A stretch of DNA of 32,743 nucleotides, from NCBI GenBank assembly GCA_902538695.1, contig CACBGC010000003.1, forward strand, positions 1-32,743, in the 5' to 3' direction. A model generated the notes under the pieces. That model did no database searches, was not told the DNA's origin, and worked only from the letters and a program-made list of their open reading frames with translations. How positions within the stretch are numbered: the first letter of the stretch is position 1; each line of letters starts with the position of its first letter. Position numbers and translations under genes: made by a program. Origin of the DNA: an uncultured Synechococcaceae cyanobacterium. Its GTDB lineage: Bacteria > Cyanobacteriota > Cyanobacteriia > PCC-6307 > Cyanobiaceae. This document shows, piece after piece, positions 19,634-28,648 of this stretch.

Positions 19634-19636
19634 TTA

Positions 19637-20107
19637 ATGGGTACTTGGCTAAAACATGACGTAATAACAGTTGTTAATGCGCCTATTGAAAATGTATGGG
19701 ACACATGGAGCGATTTAGACTCAATGTCACTTTGGATGAGCTGGATTGAATCTGTAAAAACAGTTGACGAAGAAACTAATACGTTACCAGATTTAACAGA
19801 ATGGACTTTAGCTGCAAATGGCTTTAGGTTTAAATGGAAAGCTCAAATTACAGAAAGGGTTGAAAAAAGCAAACTTAAATGGAAATCAATAGGAGGTTTA
19901 CCAACTGAGGGATCAGTAGTTTTCGAAAGTAAAACTGATCAAATCACAACGGTAAATTTAGCAATAACTTATGAACTACCAAAAATGATTGCTCGGTTTA
20001 TGGAAGAAAACATTTTAGGAAAAATAGTTACAAACGAATTACAGGCCAATATTGATAGATTCAAAGATTTAGTTGAAAAGAACTATACAAAAAACTTTTC
20101 TAATTAA
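19637..20107 (+). CDS. SRPBCC-family (polyketide cyclase/dehydrase-like) protein
   Basis: WLKHDVITVVNAPIENVWDTWSDLDSMSLWMSWI is an SRPBCC-type N-terminus; begins 3 bp after zds. Confidence 0.85.
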   Translation: MGTWLKHDVITVVNAPIENVWDTWSDLDSMSLWMSWIESVKTVDEETNTLPDLTEWTLAANGFRFKWKAQITERVEKSKLKWKSIGGLPTEGSVVFESKTDQITTVNLAITYELPKMIARFMEENILGKIVTNELQANIDRFKDLVEKNYTKNFSN

Positions 20108-20897
20108 AAATATTAATTGCTTCATCTAGTAGTCCTTCAAAAGTATATTTTTGTGCCTGACTATCAACTCTTCCAAAAATCTTATTACATATTTTTGTTG
20201 TCTGAGGTCCAATAGTTAATAACTTAATTTGATAAAAATACTCTAACCATTGTTTACCAAGTTTTTTTTCTAGTAAAAAGGCAGTATTTACTACAGTTTT
20301 ACCGCTTGAGAAAATAATTGCATCGACTTTTCGATTAGAAATAATATCAATTGTTTCTTCCGGAATTGATTCAGGACATCTAGTTTCATATGCAGCAACC
20401 TCAAATACACGAGAACCAGCCTTTCTAAATTGATCTGCAATTAAATCCCTACCACCTGTTTGAACTCTTGGTACAAAAACTCGAAGTCCATAACCAGATA
20501 CTGGGAAATTATCAATTAAACTTTCAGCAACAAATTCTGGAGGCATGAAATCAGCCTTAATCCCAAAATCATCAAGAGTTTTTGAGGTTTTTTCTCCGAC
20601 AACGGCGATTTTTGTTTTTTTAGAACATTCTTTTAATGAACTATTAAAGTATCTAAGTCTTTTATCCACAAATTTGATCCCATTACTACTGGAAAAAATA
20701 ATCCAATGAAAATCATTTATTTGATTTAATACTTCATCAAGTGGATTCAAATCATCAGGATCAGTAATACTTATTGCAGGTAAATCAAATACATTAGCGC
20801 CTTTGCTTATGAATATCTTTTTTATATCCAATATCCCTTCTTTTGATCGAGTAATTATTATATTTCTTTGATCAAGGGGTAGATCAACTTTTGGCAT
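20100..20897 (-). CDS. hemD: Uroporphyrinogen-III synthase
   Basis: RNIIITRSKEG...WIIFSSSNGIKFV...AVGEKTSKTLDDFGI...IIFSSGKTVVN...LLTIGPQTTK. Start at M6 (20897) reduces overlap with rbfA; the track gives 20912. Confidence 0.9.
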   Translation of the reverse strand: MPKVDLPLDQRNIIITRSKEGILDIKKIFISKGANVFDLPAISITDPDDLNPLDEVLNQINDFHWIIFSSSNGIKFVDKRLRYFNSSLKECSKKTKIAVVGEKTSKTLDDFGIKADFMPPEFVAESLIDNFPVSGYGLRVFVPRVQTGGRDLIADQFRKAGSRVFEVAAYETRCPESIPEETIDIISNRKVDAIIFSSGKTVVNTAFLLEKKLGKQWLEYFYQIKLLTIGPQTTKICNKIFGRVDSQAQKYTFEGLLDEAINIFN

Positions 20898-21276
20898 CCT
20901 TGTCCTCAACATTATGATTTTGATTTTGATTTTTTAATTCACCGAGAAGTTTCAAGACTGATAACCCTTTTTCAAGAACAACATCGTCTTTAAAAATTAT
21001 CTCTGGAACTCTTCTCATCTCAATTCTTTTTCCTAAACTATGCCTTATAGAGCTTTTTGCAGTATTCAAGTTTGATAAAATTTCTTTCCTCACTTTCTCT
21101 TGAGCAGTTGAAGTTATATAAATTTTACAGTGTTGCAAATCACCTGATAAATCAATCTTAGAAATATTGACGAAATGATCTCTAATAAGATCATTTTCTA
21201 AATCATTCTGCAAAATAAGAGTTATTTCTTTCTTCAAAAGAGAAGAAACTTTTGCAAGACGGTAATTATTTGGCAT
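20884..21276 (-). CDS. rbfA: Ribosome-binding factor A
   Basis: RLAKVSSLLKKEITLIL...VNISKIDLSGDLQHCKIYIT...RHSLGKRIEMRRVPEIIFKDD. Confidence 0.95.
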   Translation of the reverse strand: MPNNYRLAKVSSLLKKEITLILQNDLENDLIRDHFVNISKIDLSGDLQHCKIYITSTAQEKVRKEILSNLNTAKSSIRHSLGKRIEMRRVPEIIFKDDVVLEKGLSVLKLLGELKNQNQNHNVEDKDAKS

Positions 21277-21494
21277 TATGGTTGTAAATTTATTGGGTTT
21301 GTCATCGCTTGCAAGACAAAATAAACAGTTATGAAAGCACTTAAGACAGAAGATATCAAACCTACTATTGTGAGTGGATTTGATCTATTCTTGAATAAAG
21401 GTTCAAGCAAAGCAACAAGTCCCCCAACAATGATAGATATCAAATACTTTGGATATCTCGCAACATTAGAGAAAAATTCGCCCATCAGCTCCAC
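21276..21494 (-). CDS. DUF751 family small membrane protein (Ycf33-like)
   Basis: 72 aa; FFSNVARYPKYLISIIVGGLVALLEPLFKNRSNPLTIVGLI. Confidence 0.75.
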   Translation of the reverse strand: MELMGEFFSNVARYPKYLISIIVGGLVALLEPLFKNRSNPLTIVGLISSVLSAFITVYFVLQAMTNPINLQP

Positions 21495-21539
21495 AAATAG
21501 ATTACTTTTTTAGCTAAGTTTTAACAAACATTAAACAGC

Positions 21540-22265
21540 ATGATTACATTATATCAATTTAGGCATAGTGCTTTTTGTTTAAAAACAAGAATGGCTCTTC
21601 ATGCAAAAAAACTACAATATCGAGTTGAAGAAGTGACACCTGGAATAGGCCAATTTGAAATCTTTAAATTATCAGGGCAAAAACAAGTACCTGTAATAGT
21701 CGATAGTAATGATCAAGTTATTAATGACTCTTCAACTATTTGCGAATACATAGATAAAAAGAATGAAAACAATCCACTTTTTCCGGAGGATCCAATATTA
21801 TTTGCACAATGCAAACTAATTGAAGACTGGGCAGATACTACAATGGCAACAACTTGTAGAAAAGCTTTAATAAAATCTGCAATAGAAAATCCACAGCTAA
21901 GAACTGCATTACTTCCAGATGAAATACCTTCTTCAGTTAAAAGTATTGTTGATAAATTACCTTTTGAAAATCTTAGTAAAATTTCTAATGTAGTTTTGTC
22001 TTCTAAAGAAAATTTAGAACTCCAAAAATTACTGGAAGCTTTATCAAAATCCTTGATCAACAAGAAATATTTAGTTGGTGATAGTTTATCAATTGCAGAT
22101 ATTTCAATTGCTGCTCAATTATCCCTTATTAAATTTCCAAAATCTGCAGGACCAATTCTTTCAGGTGAGGGGAGCCAAGAATACATAAACAACCCTTATT
22201 TAGAAAATCTTTTCATTTGGAGGAACAACTTAGAAGAATATCTTTTTAGTGCTAACTCTCAATAA
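21540..22265 (+). CDS. Glutathione S-transferase-like protein
   Basis: Thioredoxin-fold N-terminus MITLYQFRHSAFCLKTRMAL...KQVPVIVDSNDQVINDSSTICEYID and GST C-terminal helix LVGDSLSIADISIAAQL. Confidence 0.88.
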   Translation: MITLYQFRHSAFCLKTRMALHAKKLQYRVEEVTPGIGQFEIFKLSGQKQVPVIVDSNDQVINDSSTICEYIDKKNENNPLFPEDPILFAQCKLIEDWADTTMATTCRKALIKSAIENPQLRTALLPDEIPSSVKSIVDKLPFENLSKISNVVLSSKENLELQKLLEALSKSLINKKYLVGDSLSIADISIAAQLSLIKFPKSAGPILSGEGSQEYINNPYLENLFIWRNNLEEYLFSANSQ

Positions 22266-22962
22266 ATTCAAACTTCAATTTATATTTATTTGTTTTGATA
22301 GCATGAATAGAAGGATCACCAACTTTTGAGCCATAAGAAGCAACATATTGCACTCCACAAATTGATGGTTTGATTGAATTATCAACTTCCAAAATTTCTT
22401 CGGAACATTTTTGAAATTTACTAATGGTCTCTACCTGATTAATACGTGACGCACCTGGCTTATGTGCTGTTTGTATAACTAGCTCATCTGCGAAAAAAAT
22501 ATCATTATCTTGGATCTGATTTCTCCCTGTAATTCTTGAATCAATATAAAAATCATCTTTTAAATAAGTAATTTGATTATTAATAGATTGAGGATCATTT
22601 ACAACCTTGATTAAGGTTTCACCAAATATTGCTTTTCCAATAGATTCAGAATTTTTTGCACGATTACCAACGATTAAATCTGAATCATTCTTAAAGAAAT
22701 TTACTTTATAAATAACTGGCTCTTCTGAATCATTAACTATATCTTGAGAAGTAACAAGCCAATCCCCCTCGAACCATTTAGGATAAATTAAATCCTTAGA
22801 AGTATCCGATAATTTAAAATTTGGCAAATATAATTCTGGCCATTGATTTACACGATTTTCCAAAAACTCTCGTACGTTAGAATCTACTAGAGCAAAAGAA
22901 CTTTCTAAAAAAATTCCTTGAAAAATCAAGAAAAGAATTAATCCAAGAAGAATTTTCATCAT
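22252..22962 (-). CDS. Conserved signal-peptide-bearing protein (DUF6816-like, possibly thylakoid lumenal)
   Basis: Hydrophobic N-terminal signal MMKILLGLILFLIFQGIFLESSFA, then WPELYLPNFKLS...LIYPKWFEGDWLVTS; family name from memory. Confidence 0.7.
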   Translation of the reverse strand: MMKILLGLILFLIFQGIFLESSFALVDSNVREFLENRVNQWPELYLPNFKLSDTSKDLIYPKWFEGDWLVTSQDIVNDSEEPVIYKVNFFKNDSDLIVGNRAKNSESIGKAIFGETLIKVVNDPQSINNQITYLKDDFYIDSRITGRNQIQDNDIFFADELVIQTAHKPGASRINQVETISKFQKCSEEILEVDNSIKPSICGVQYVASYGSKVGDPSIHAIKTNKYKLKFEFIES

Positions 22963-23218
22963 GTCAAATCCACTAATAAGAGCATCAGATCATTATGTAT
23001 TATTAGAGCCAGATTCAAAGGAAAAAATTGTATCAAAGCAAGAAGCAATTTTATGGTTAAAGAATTGGCTTAGTAAGACAGAAACACAAACAATATATCA
23101 AAATATAGAAGATCCTGATCAGGATTTTTTTGAAGAATTATTGGAAAGCACTTATGAATTAGAAATAAAATTAGGATATGTTATCAAATGGTTTGCGGTA
23201 AGAATTGAACCAGATTAA
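22961..23218 (+). CDS. Small conserved protein, possibly CRR7-like (NDH-1 assembly)
   Basis: 85 aa; DHYVLLEPDSKEKIVSKQEAILWLKNWLS resembles the CHLORORESPIRATORY REDUCTION 7 pattern; tentative. Confidence 0.5.
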   Translation: MSNPLIRASDHYVLLEPDSKEKIVSKQEAILWLKNWLSKTETQTIYQNIEDPDQDFFEELLESTYELEIKLGYVIKWFAVRIEPD

Positions 23219-23772
23219 CTGATTATTTCTTTATGAATTGCATTAATTATTTTCATAGCAACTTCTTCAATGTTTTCTTTTTTTACTTGAATTCTTAAAT
23301 CTGCTTGAGAATACAAATTTTCTCTAGATTGAAAAATGTTCATATATAGATCATTTAGATTCTTTCCCTGAAGAAGGGGCCTATTTTCAATTTCATTTTT
23401 CAATCTTTCAATTGCTATATCTTTGTCGAGATCTATCCAAGCAATTATTCCCTGTCTTAAAATTCCCCAGTTTTCCGATTTGGTAACTATTCCTCCCCCA
23501 GTTGAGATTACTAATGAAGGAATTTTGATAGTTTCTTTAAGACAGTTTGCTTCTAATTCACGGAAATTATCTTCTCCTTCATCTTTAAAAATTTGATTGA
23601 TAGATTTTTTTGCCAACTTCTCTATTAATGAATCTAAATCAATGTATTTATACTTCAATAATTCAGCCAGCTTCAAACCAGTTTGTGACTTACCCGAACC
23701 CATCATTCCTATTAAAAATATGCTTCTGCCCTTAATAGCATGAACTGTTTTTTCGATAATGGATTGTTCCAT
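23215..23772 (-). CDS. aroK: Shikimate kinase
   Basis: FLIGMMGSGKSQTG P-loop, IDLDSLIE, FRELEANCLKE, VISTGGGIV, RPLLQ motifs. Confidence 0.95.
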   Translation of the reverse strand: MEQSIIEKTVHAIKGRSIFLIGMMGSGKSQTGLKLAELLKYKYIDLDSLIEKLAKKSINQIFKDEGEDNFRELEANCLKETIKIPSLVISTGGGIVTKSENWGILRQGIIAWIDLDKDIAIERLKNEIENRPLLQGKNLNDLYMNIFQSRENLYSQADLRIQVKKENIEEVAMKIINAIHKEIIS

Positions 23773-23822
23773 AAAGACAAAAGCGTATTTAAAACCTTAA
23801 GATAGTATTATCGCAGAAAGGT

Positions 23823-24749
23823 ATGACTTCTACACAATCCAAACCATCTCATGGAAAAGGACGTGAATGCGTCATAACTCGACGTGCCTGCTTTAGTTCT
23901 AGTCACCGTTATTGGCTCCCTGAAAAAAGCCCAGAAGAAAATTTATCTCTTTTTGGAAAGTGCAGTATTGCACCAGGTCATGGTCATAATTATGAACTTA
24001 TTGTTTCAATGGGTGGAGAACTAGACTCTGATGGAATGGTACTTAATCTCTCTGATGTAAAACACTCTATTAAAGATAAGGTTACTGGACAATTAGATTT
24101 TCGTTTTTTAAATGATGTCTGGCCTGAATTTAATGTTAATAATCAAGGAGGTATACTTCCCACAACTGAAGCATTAGTAAAGGTCATTTGGAGTCGTCTG
24201 AAGGATGATTTACCTCTCACAAGTCTAAGACTTTATGAAAACCCAAATTTATGGGCAGATTATTTTGGAAAAAACATGGAAGCATTTTTAACAGTACAAA
24301 CTCATTTTGCAGCGGCTCACAGACTTGCAAAAGAAGAGATATCCTTTGATGAAAATAAAAAAATCTATGGGAAATGTGCCAGAGTTAATGGACATGGTCA
24401 TAACTATCTTGTTGATATAACTGTAAAAGGAGACATTGATAAAAGAACAGGAATGGTTTGCGACTTATCTGCCCTCCAAAAGATAATTAATGATTTAGTT
24501 GTTGAACAACTAGATCATACTTTTCTTAATAAAGACATCGAATTTTTCCATAATTGTGTTCCAACTGCTGAAAATATAGCTTTATATATTTCTGATATTC
24601 TTAAAAAACCAATACATAATCTTGGTGCAACATTACATAAAATAAGACTCCAGGAGAGTCCAAATAATGCTGCAGAAATTTATGTTGATCAAAAGTTAAC
24701 CAATTCGTTGAAGTTGAAATTGGAAAATAGTTTAGTCACGCAAACTTGA
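23823..24749 (+). CDS. Tandem-domain 6-pyruvoyl-tetrahydropterin synthase / QueD-like protein
   Basis: Two PTPS-like modules: FSSSHRYW...GKCSIAPGHGHNY...LDFRFLN and FAAAHRL...GKCARVNGHGHNY...LDHTFLN. Confidence 0.9.
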   Translation: MTSTQSKPSHGKGRECVITRRACFSSSHRYWLPEKSPEENLSLFGKCSIAPGHGHNYELIVSMGGELDSDGMVLNLSDVKHSIKDKVTGQLDFRFLNDVWPEFNVNNQGGILPTTEALVKVIWSRLKDDLPLTSLRLYENPNLWADYFGKNMEAFLTVQTHFAAAHRLAKEEISFDENKKIYGKCARVNGHGHNYLVDITVKGDIDKRTGMVCDLSALQKIINDLVVEQLDHTFLNKDIEFFHNCVPTAENIALYISDILKKPIHNLGATLHKIRLQESPNNAAEIYVDQKLTNSLKLKLENSLVTQT

Positions 24750-25396
24750 ATATCCCAAGAGTAATAATTGTTATAGCATCAAGTCTTGATGGGAGAATTG
24801 CATTTCCTAGAGGTGGAGAATCGCATCTCGGAAGCGATGAAGATAAAAAAATATTAAATCAAAACTTATCAATGGTTGACGCCACCATTTTTGGTTTAGG
24901 TACTTTAATAGCTCATCAATCAACTTACCTAGTTAAAAATCTCAGTGATAATGACGAAGTAAATATATCAAAAAGCCAACCAATTTCTATAGTTGCTTCT
25001 AATAGCAAAAAATTTAACAGTAATTGGAAATACTTTAGTCAACCAATTAGAAGATGGCTAATAAGCTCAAGTAAAGTTGATAATTCGTCGAATAATAAAT
25101 TCGAGAAAAAACTCTTTTTCGAAGATTCATGGAAAAAAACTTTAATTTCACTTAAACAACAAGGGATAAATGATTTAGCTCTGCTAGGAGGTGCAAAACT
25201 TATAAATTCATTCATAAAAGAGGATCTAATAACAGATATAAAAATTACAATAATTCCACGTATTATTGGAGGTAGATATACATGGATCCCTCCAGAACAA
25301 ACAAATGCGATTTTTAATCTCAAAAGGCTATGGGAAATAAAATCAATTAAAAATTTAATGAATAATGAAATCCATGTTCATTACAAAAAGATTTGA
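24746..25396 (+). CDS. RibD C-terminal / dihydrofolate-reductase-like domain protein
   Basis: RVIIVIASSLDGRIAFPRGGESHLGSDEDKK...LALLGGAKLINSFIKEDLITDIKITIIPRIIGG; TTG start overlapping the upstream stop (TTGA). Confidence 0.85.
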   Translation: MNIPRVIIVIASSLDGRIAFPRGGESHLGSDEDKKILNQNLSMVDATIFGLGTLIAHQSTYLVKNLSDNDEVNISKSQPISIVASNSKKFNSNWKYFSQPIRRWLISSSKVDNSSNNKFEKKLFFEDSWKKTLISLKQQGINDLALLGGAKLINSFIKEDLITDIKITIIPRIIGGRYTWIPPEQTNAIFNLKRLWEIKSIKNLMNNEIHVHYKKI

Positions 25397-25413
25397 AATA
25401 GTTTCAATAATAA

Positions 25414-26568
25414 ATGAACCAAAAAATACATAAAGTTGAAGTCAAATTGTCAATTAAGGAAATCTCCAAGGAGATATGGAATGAATTAGCAAATGAAATT
25501 AATAATCCATTTTATGAATGGACTTGGATAAAAAACCTTGAGATGTCTAAAAGTGTTTCAAGAGAAACTGGTTGGCAGCCTCTATATTTTGTTGCTTATA
25601 AAAATGAAGAAATATTAGGAATTGCACCACTTTTTTTAAAAAATCATAGCTATGGAGAATTCATTTTTGACCAATCATTTGCAAGATTAGCTAAGGAGCT
25701 GAACTTAAATTATTACCCTAAATTAATTGGAATGAGTCCTTACAGTCCTGTAAATGGATATCAATTTCTTTATAAAAAAAATAAAGACAAGAAAGAAATT
25801 ACAAATTTACTTATAAACCATATCGAAAGTTTTGCGATTACAAACAAAATCCTAAGTTGTAATTTTTTATATATTGATGAAAGCTGGGGAGACCATCTTA
25901 AATCTTTGGGATACTATGAATGGATAAACTCCAGCAGCGAATGGAGGAGTAATGGAGAAAAAACATTTGACGATTTTCTATGTAGATTTAACTCCAATCA
26001 GAGAAAAAATATAAAAAAAGAGAGGAAATCAATTACTAAACAAGACATTAAAGTAGAAATTTTTAATGAAAATGATATCAACCTAGTAATCCTCAAAAAA
26101 ATGCATAATTTTTATGAACAGCATTGTTCGAGGTGGGGAGTTTGGGGAAGTAAATATCTAACATCTACATTTTTCGAAACACTGGTTGATAATAAAAAAA
26201 ATCTTTTACTTTTTAGTGCATCAAAACATGATTCAAATGAAATTTTTGCTATGTCGATGTGTGTTAAAAATCAAAACAACTTATGGGGTAGATATTGGGG
26301 TAGTCAAAGAGAAATATCTAATTTACATTTTGAATTATGCTATTACCAGCCAATTGAATGGGCAATAAAAAATAGTATCCATTTTTTTGATCCTGGAGCG
26401 GGTGGTAAACATAAAAGACGGAGAGGTTTTTTTGCAAAAAGCACCATTAGCATGCATAAGTGGTTTGACAAAAATATGGAAAATATAATTTATCCTTGGC
26501 TAAATGAAGTGAATAAACAAACCGAGATGGAAATTGAATTTGAAAATAAATCTATACCCTTTAAATAA
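25414..26568 (+). CDS. FemAB-like / GNAT-fold protein (PF04339-like, DUF482)
   Basis: NPFYEWTWIKNLEMSKSVSRETGWQPLYFVAY...GIAPLFLKNHSYGEFIFDQSFA...FDPGAGGKHKRRRGF. Confidence 0.85.
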   Translation: MNQKIHKVEVKLSIKEISKEIWNELANEINNPFYEWTWIKNLEMSKSVSRETGWQPLYFVAYKNEEILGIAPLFLKNHSYGEFIFDQSFARLAKELNLNYYPKLIGMSPYSPVNGYQFLYKKNKDKKEITNLLINHIESFAITNKILSCNFLYIDESWGDHLKSLGYYEWINSSSEWRSNGEKTFDDFLCRFNSNQRKNIKKERKSITKQDIKVEIFNENDINLVILKKMHNFYEQHCSRWGVWGSKYLTSTFFETLVDNKKNLLLFSASKHDSNEIFAMSMCVKNQNNLWGRYWGSQREISNLHFELCYYQPIEWAIKNSIHFFDPGAGGKHKRRRGFFAKSTISMHKWFDKNMENIIYPWLNEVNKQTEMEIEFENKSIPFK

Positions 26569-26629
26569 AAAATTATTCGTCTTTACCAAAGATTATATTA
26601 GTAATATAGTGTTTTATTAACTTCTAAGA

Positions 26630-27016
26630 ATGGATTCTAAGAAAAGTTTCGATGAAAAAACAATGATTGATAATAACCTATCCAACCGATATATAGATTT
26701 AGATCCAAACGGTTATTTTATTATCAAAGTAGATTTAGAAGAAAATAATATAATTTTAGAGCACTTTCTAAATAATATTAATGATGACGGATATGCGCTT
26801 GACCCAGAAACAAATGAACCAATTAAATGCGACTCTCAAAATAAAAGAGTTAGTAATGAAGTTTTTAAAGGTATTAGTGCGAAACAACTTGGAATAATGA
26901 TCACTGAGGAAAGAAATGACTTAATAACCAGATTCGACCATGCCCTATATTTAGGCAGGGAACTACAAAAAGCAGAAGAATGTTTATGCAAAAGATTACC
27001 ATATATCCAAGATTAA
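26630..27016 (+). CDS. DUF4346-like protein
   Basis: 128 aa; YIDLDPNGYFIIKVDLEENNIILEHF...DPETNEPI...RFDHALYLGRELQKAEECL pattern recalled from DUF4346. Confidence 0.7.
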   Translation: MDSKKSFDEKTMIDNNLSNRYIDLDPNGYFIIKVDLEENNIILEHFLNNINDDGYALDPETNEPIKCDSQNKRVSNEVFKGISAKQLGIMITEERNDLITRFDHALYLGRELQKAEECLCKRLPYIQD

Positions 27017-27080
27017 GAAATTAAACGAAAAAATCTAATCTTTTCATCTAATGTTAAATTAAATAAAAATAAAAAAATTA

Positions 27081-27173
27081 ATGAATATCATTTTCTATTT
27101 TGCATTTATTGGTTTTGGTTTTGGAGCTGCTTTCGCATTAGATAAGCTCTTAAGAGCAGTTAAATTAATTTAA
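27081..27173 (+). CDS. petL: Cytochrome b6f complex small subunit, PetL-like (30 aa)
   Basis: Manual translation: MNIIFYFAFIGFGFGAAFALDKLLRAVKLI, stop at 27171-27173. Single hydrophobic span ending in the LRAxKLI pattern of PetL. Absent from the ORF track (too short). Confidence 0.65.
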   Translation: MNIIFYFAFIGFGFGAAFALDKLLRAVKLI

Positions 27174-27178
27174 AAAAA

Positions 27179-28543
27179 CTATAAAATTTTAATAGTCTCT
27201 CCATACAAATCATATTCATCCGCAAAAGAAATATTTGCTTCAACAAATTTACCAATATAATTTTTCAAATCAATTTTATCCTTAACAGATAAAATTACTG
27301 TTCCGTCAATTTCAGGGGCGAAATTATAGGACCGACCTATTAATTCGTTATTATCTGATATTTTTTCTACCAAAATCTTCATTTTTGAACCAACATATGA
27401 CTGATTTTTATCAGTGGAAATATTTTGTTGAACTGAAATAACGTTATCTTTTCTTGCCTCTGCAACCTCTATGGAAACTTTATTTGGCAGATGAAAAGCT
27501 GCAGTTCCTTCCTCAGGAGAAAAAATAAACACTCCCACATGATCAAATTTGTGCCTATCCAAAAATTCGAGAAGATGTTCAAAATGTTCTTTTTTTTCTC
27601 CCGGGAATCCAACAATGAGACTAGTTCTTAATACAGCAGATGGAATTTCTTCTCTAATTTTCTCCAAAATTGATTCATTCAAAGAAGCCTGCCAAGGTCT
27701 ATTCATACTCTTCAATACATCTGGATGACTATGCTGAAGTGGTAAATCAAAGTAAGGCACTATATTCTTTGAATCTTTGAAAGCTCTAATAACTTCATCA
27801 GTTAAACCCGTTGGATAAGCATAATGTATCCTTATCCAAGGAATTGGAACTTTAGAAAGCTCATTCAAAAGTTTGGCTAATGATGGTTTTCCATAAATAT
27901 CTTGACCATAATTAGTTGTTATTTGACTGATTAAAATGATTTCTTGAATACCCTGTTTTGCAAGACTTTTGGCTTCTGAAACTATAGATTCTATCGTTCT
28001 ACTTCTTTGAGGACCTCTCAACTTAGGAATAATACAAAAAGCGCAATTATAGTTGCAGCCTTCAGCAATGCGAAGATAAGCAACAAATTTATTTTTATCT
28101 ACAAAACGAGGTATTTCCTCATCTGCAATAAATTCCGGTATTTTTGAAACTTCATTAACGATTTCCCCTTTTTCTACTCTGTCTAAAACCTTAGCTATCT
28201 TTTGATAATCTCCTGTTCCAACCAAACCTTTTATTTCAGGAATTTCTTTTATAAGCTCATCTTTAAAATGCTGAGCCATACAACCTGCAACAATTACTTC
28301 CTTTCCTTGATTTGTATATTCTAGAATTTTTCTAATAGATTCTTCTCTAGCTGTTTCAATAAAACTGCAAGTATTTACAACAACAATATTTGCATCATTT
28401 ATATTGCTATCAACTTCATAACCCTCTTTATCTAATAAGCCTTGCATATGTTCAGTATCAACAAGATTTTTCTCACAACCAACATGGCTAAATGCAATCT
28501 TAGATAATTTTTTTTCTTTTACATTGAGATTATTTTTTTTCAC
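27179..28543 (-). CDS. rimO: Ribosomal protein S12 methylthiotransferase
   Basis: N-terminal MTTase domain ([15 protein letters not shown]...[11 protein letters not shown]), radical [24 protein letters not shown]-terminal TRAM domain. Confidence 0.95.
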   Translation of the reverse strand: MKKNNLNVKEKKLSKIAFSHVGCEKNLVDTEHMQGLLDKEGYEVDSNINDANIVVVNTCSFIETAREESIRKILEYTNQGKEVIVAGCMAQHFKDELIKEIPEIKGLVGTGDYQKIAKVLDRVEKGEIVNEVSKIPEFIADEEIPRFVDKNKFVAYLRIAEGCNYNCAFCIIPKLRGPQRSRTIESIVSEAKSLAKQGIQEIILISQITTNYGQDIYGKPSLAKLLNELSKVPIPWIRIHYAYPTGLTDEVIRAFKDSKNIVPYFDLPLQHSHPDVLKSMNRPWQASLNESILEKIREEIPSAVLRTSLIVGFPGEKKEHFEHLLEFLDRHKFDHVGVFIFSPEEGTAAFHLPNKVSIEVAEARKDNVISVQQNISTDKNQSYVGSKMKILVEKISDNNELIGRSYNFAPEIDGTVILSVKDKIDLKNYIGKFVEANISFADEYDLYGETIKIL

Positions 28544-28648
28544 AACTTGAAAAATAAGAATTAAAAGATTTAAACAGCATTTCGTATATAACTCTCATGC
28601 CAAGATAATATTAGGATAGATAATGTAAATAACAAACTTTCTTTTTGT

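Noticed and set aside
21713-22063. 116-aa minus-strand ORF inside the GST-like gene
   Set aside because: Antisense shadow of a gene with clear thioredoxin and GST folds.
27146-27157. 12-bp perfect palindrome GCTCTTAAGAGC
   Set aside because: Lies within the PetL-like coding frame, has no loop space for a hairpin, and one 12-bp palindrome is not significant.
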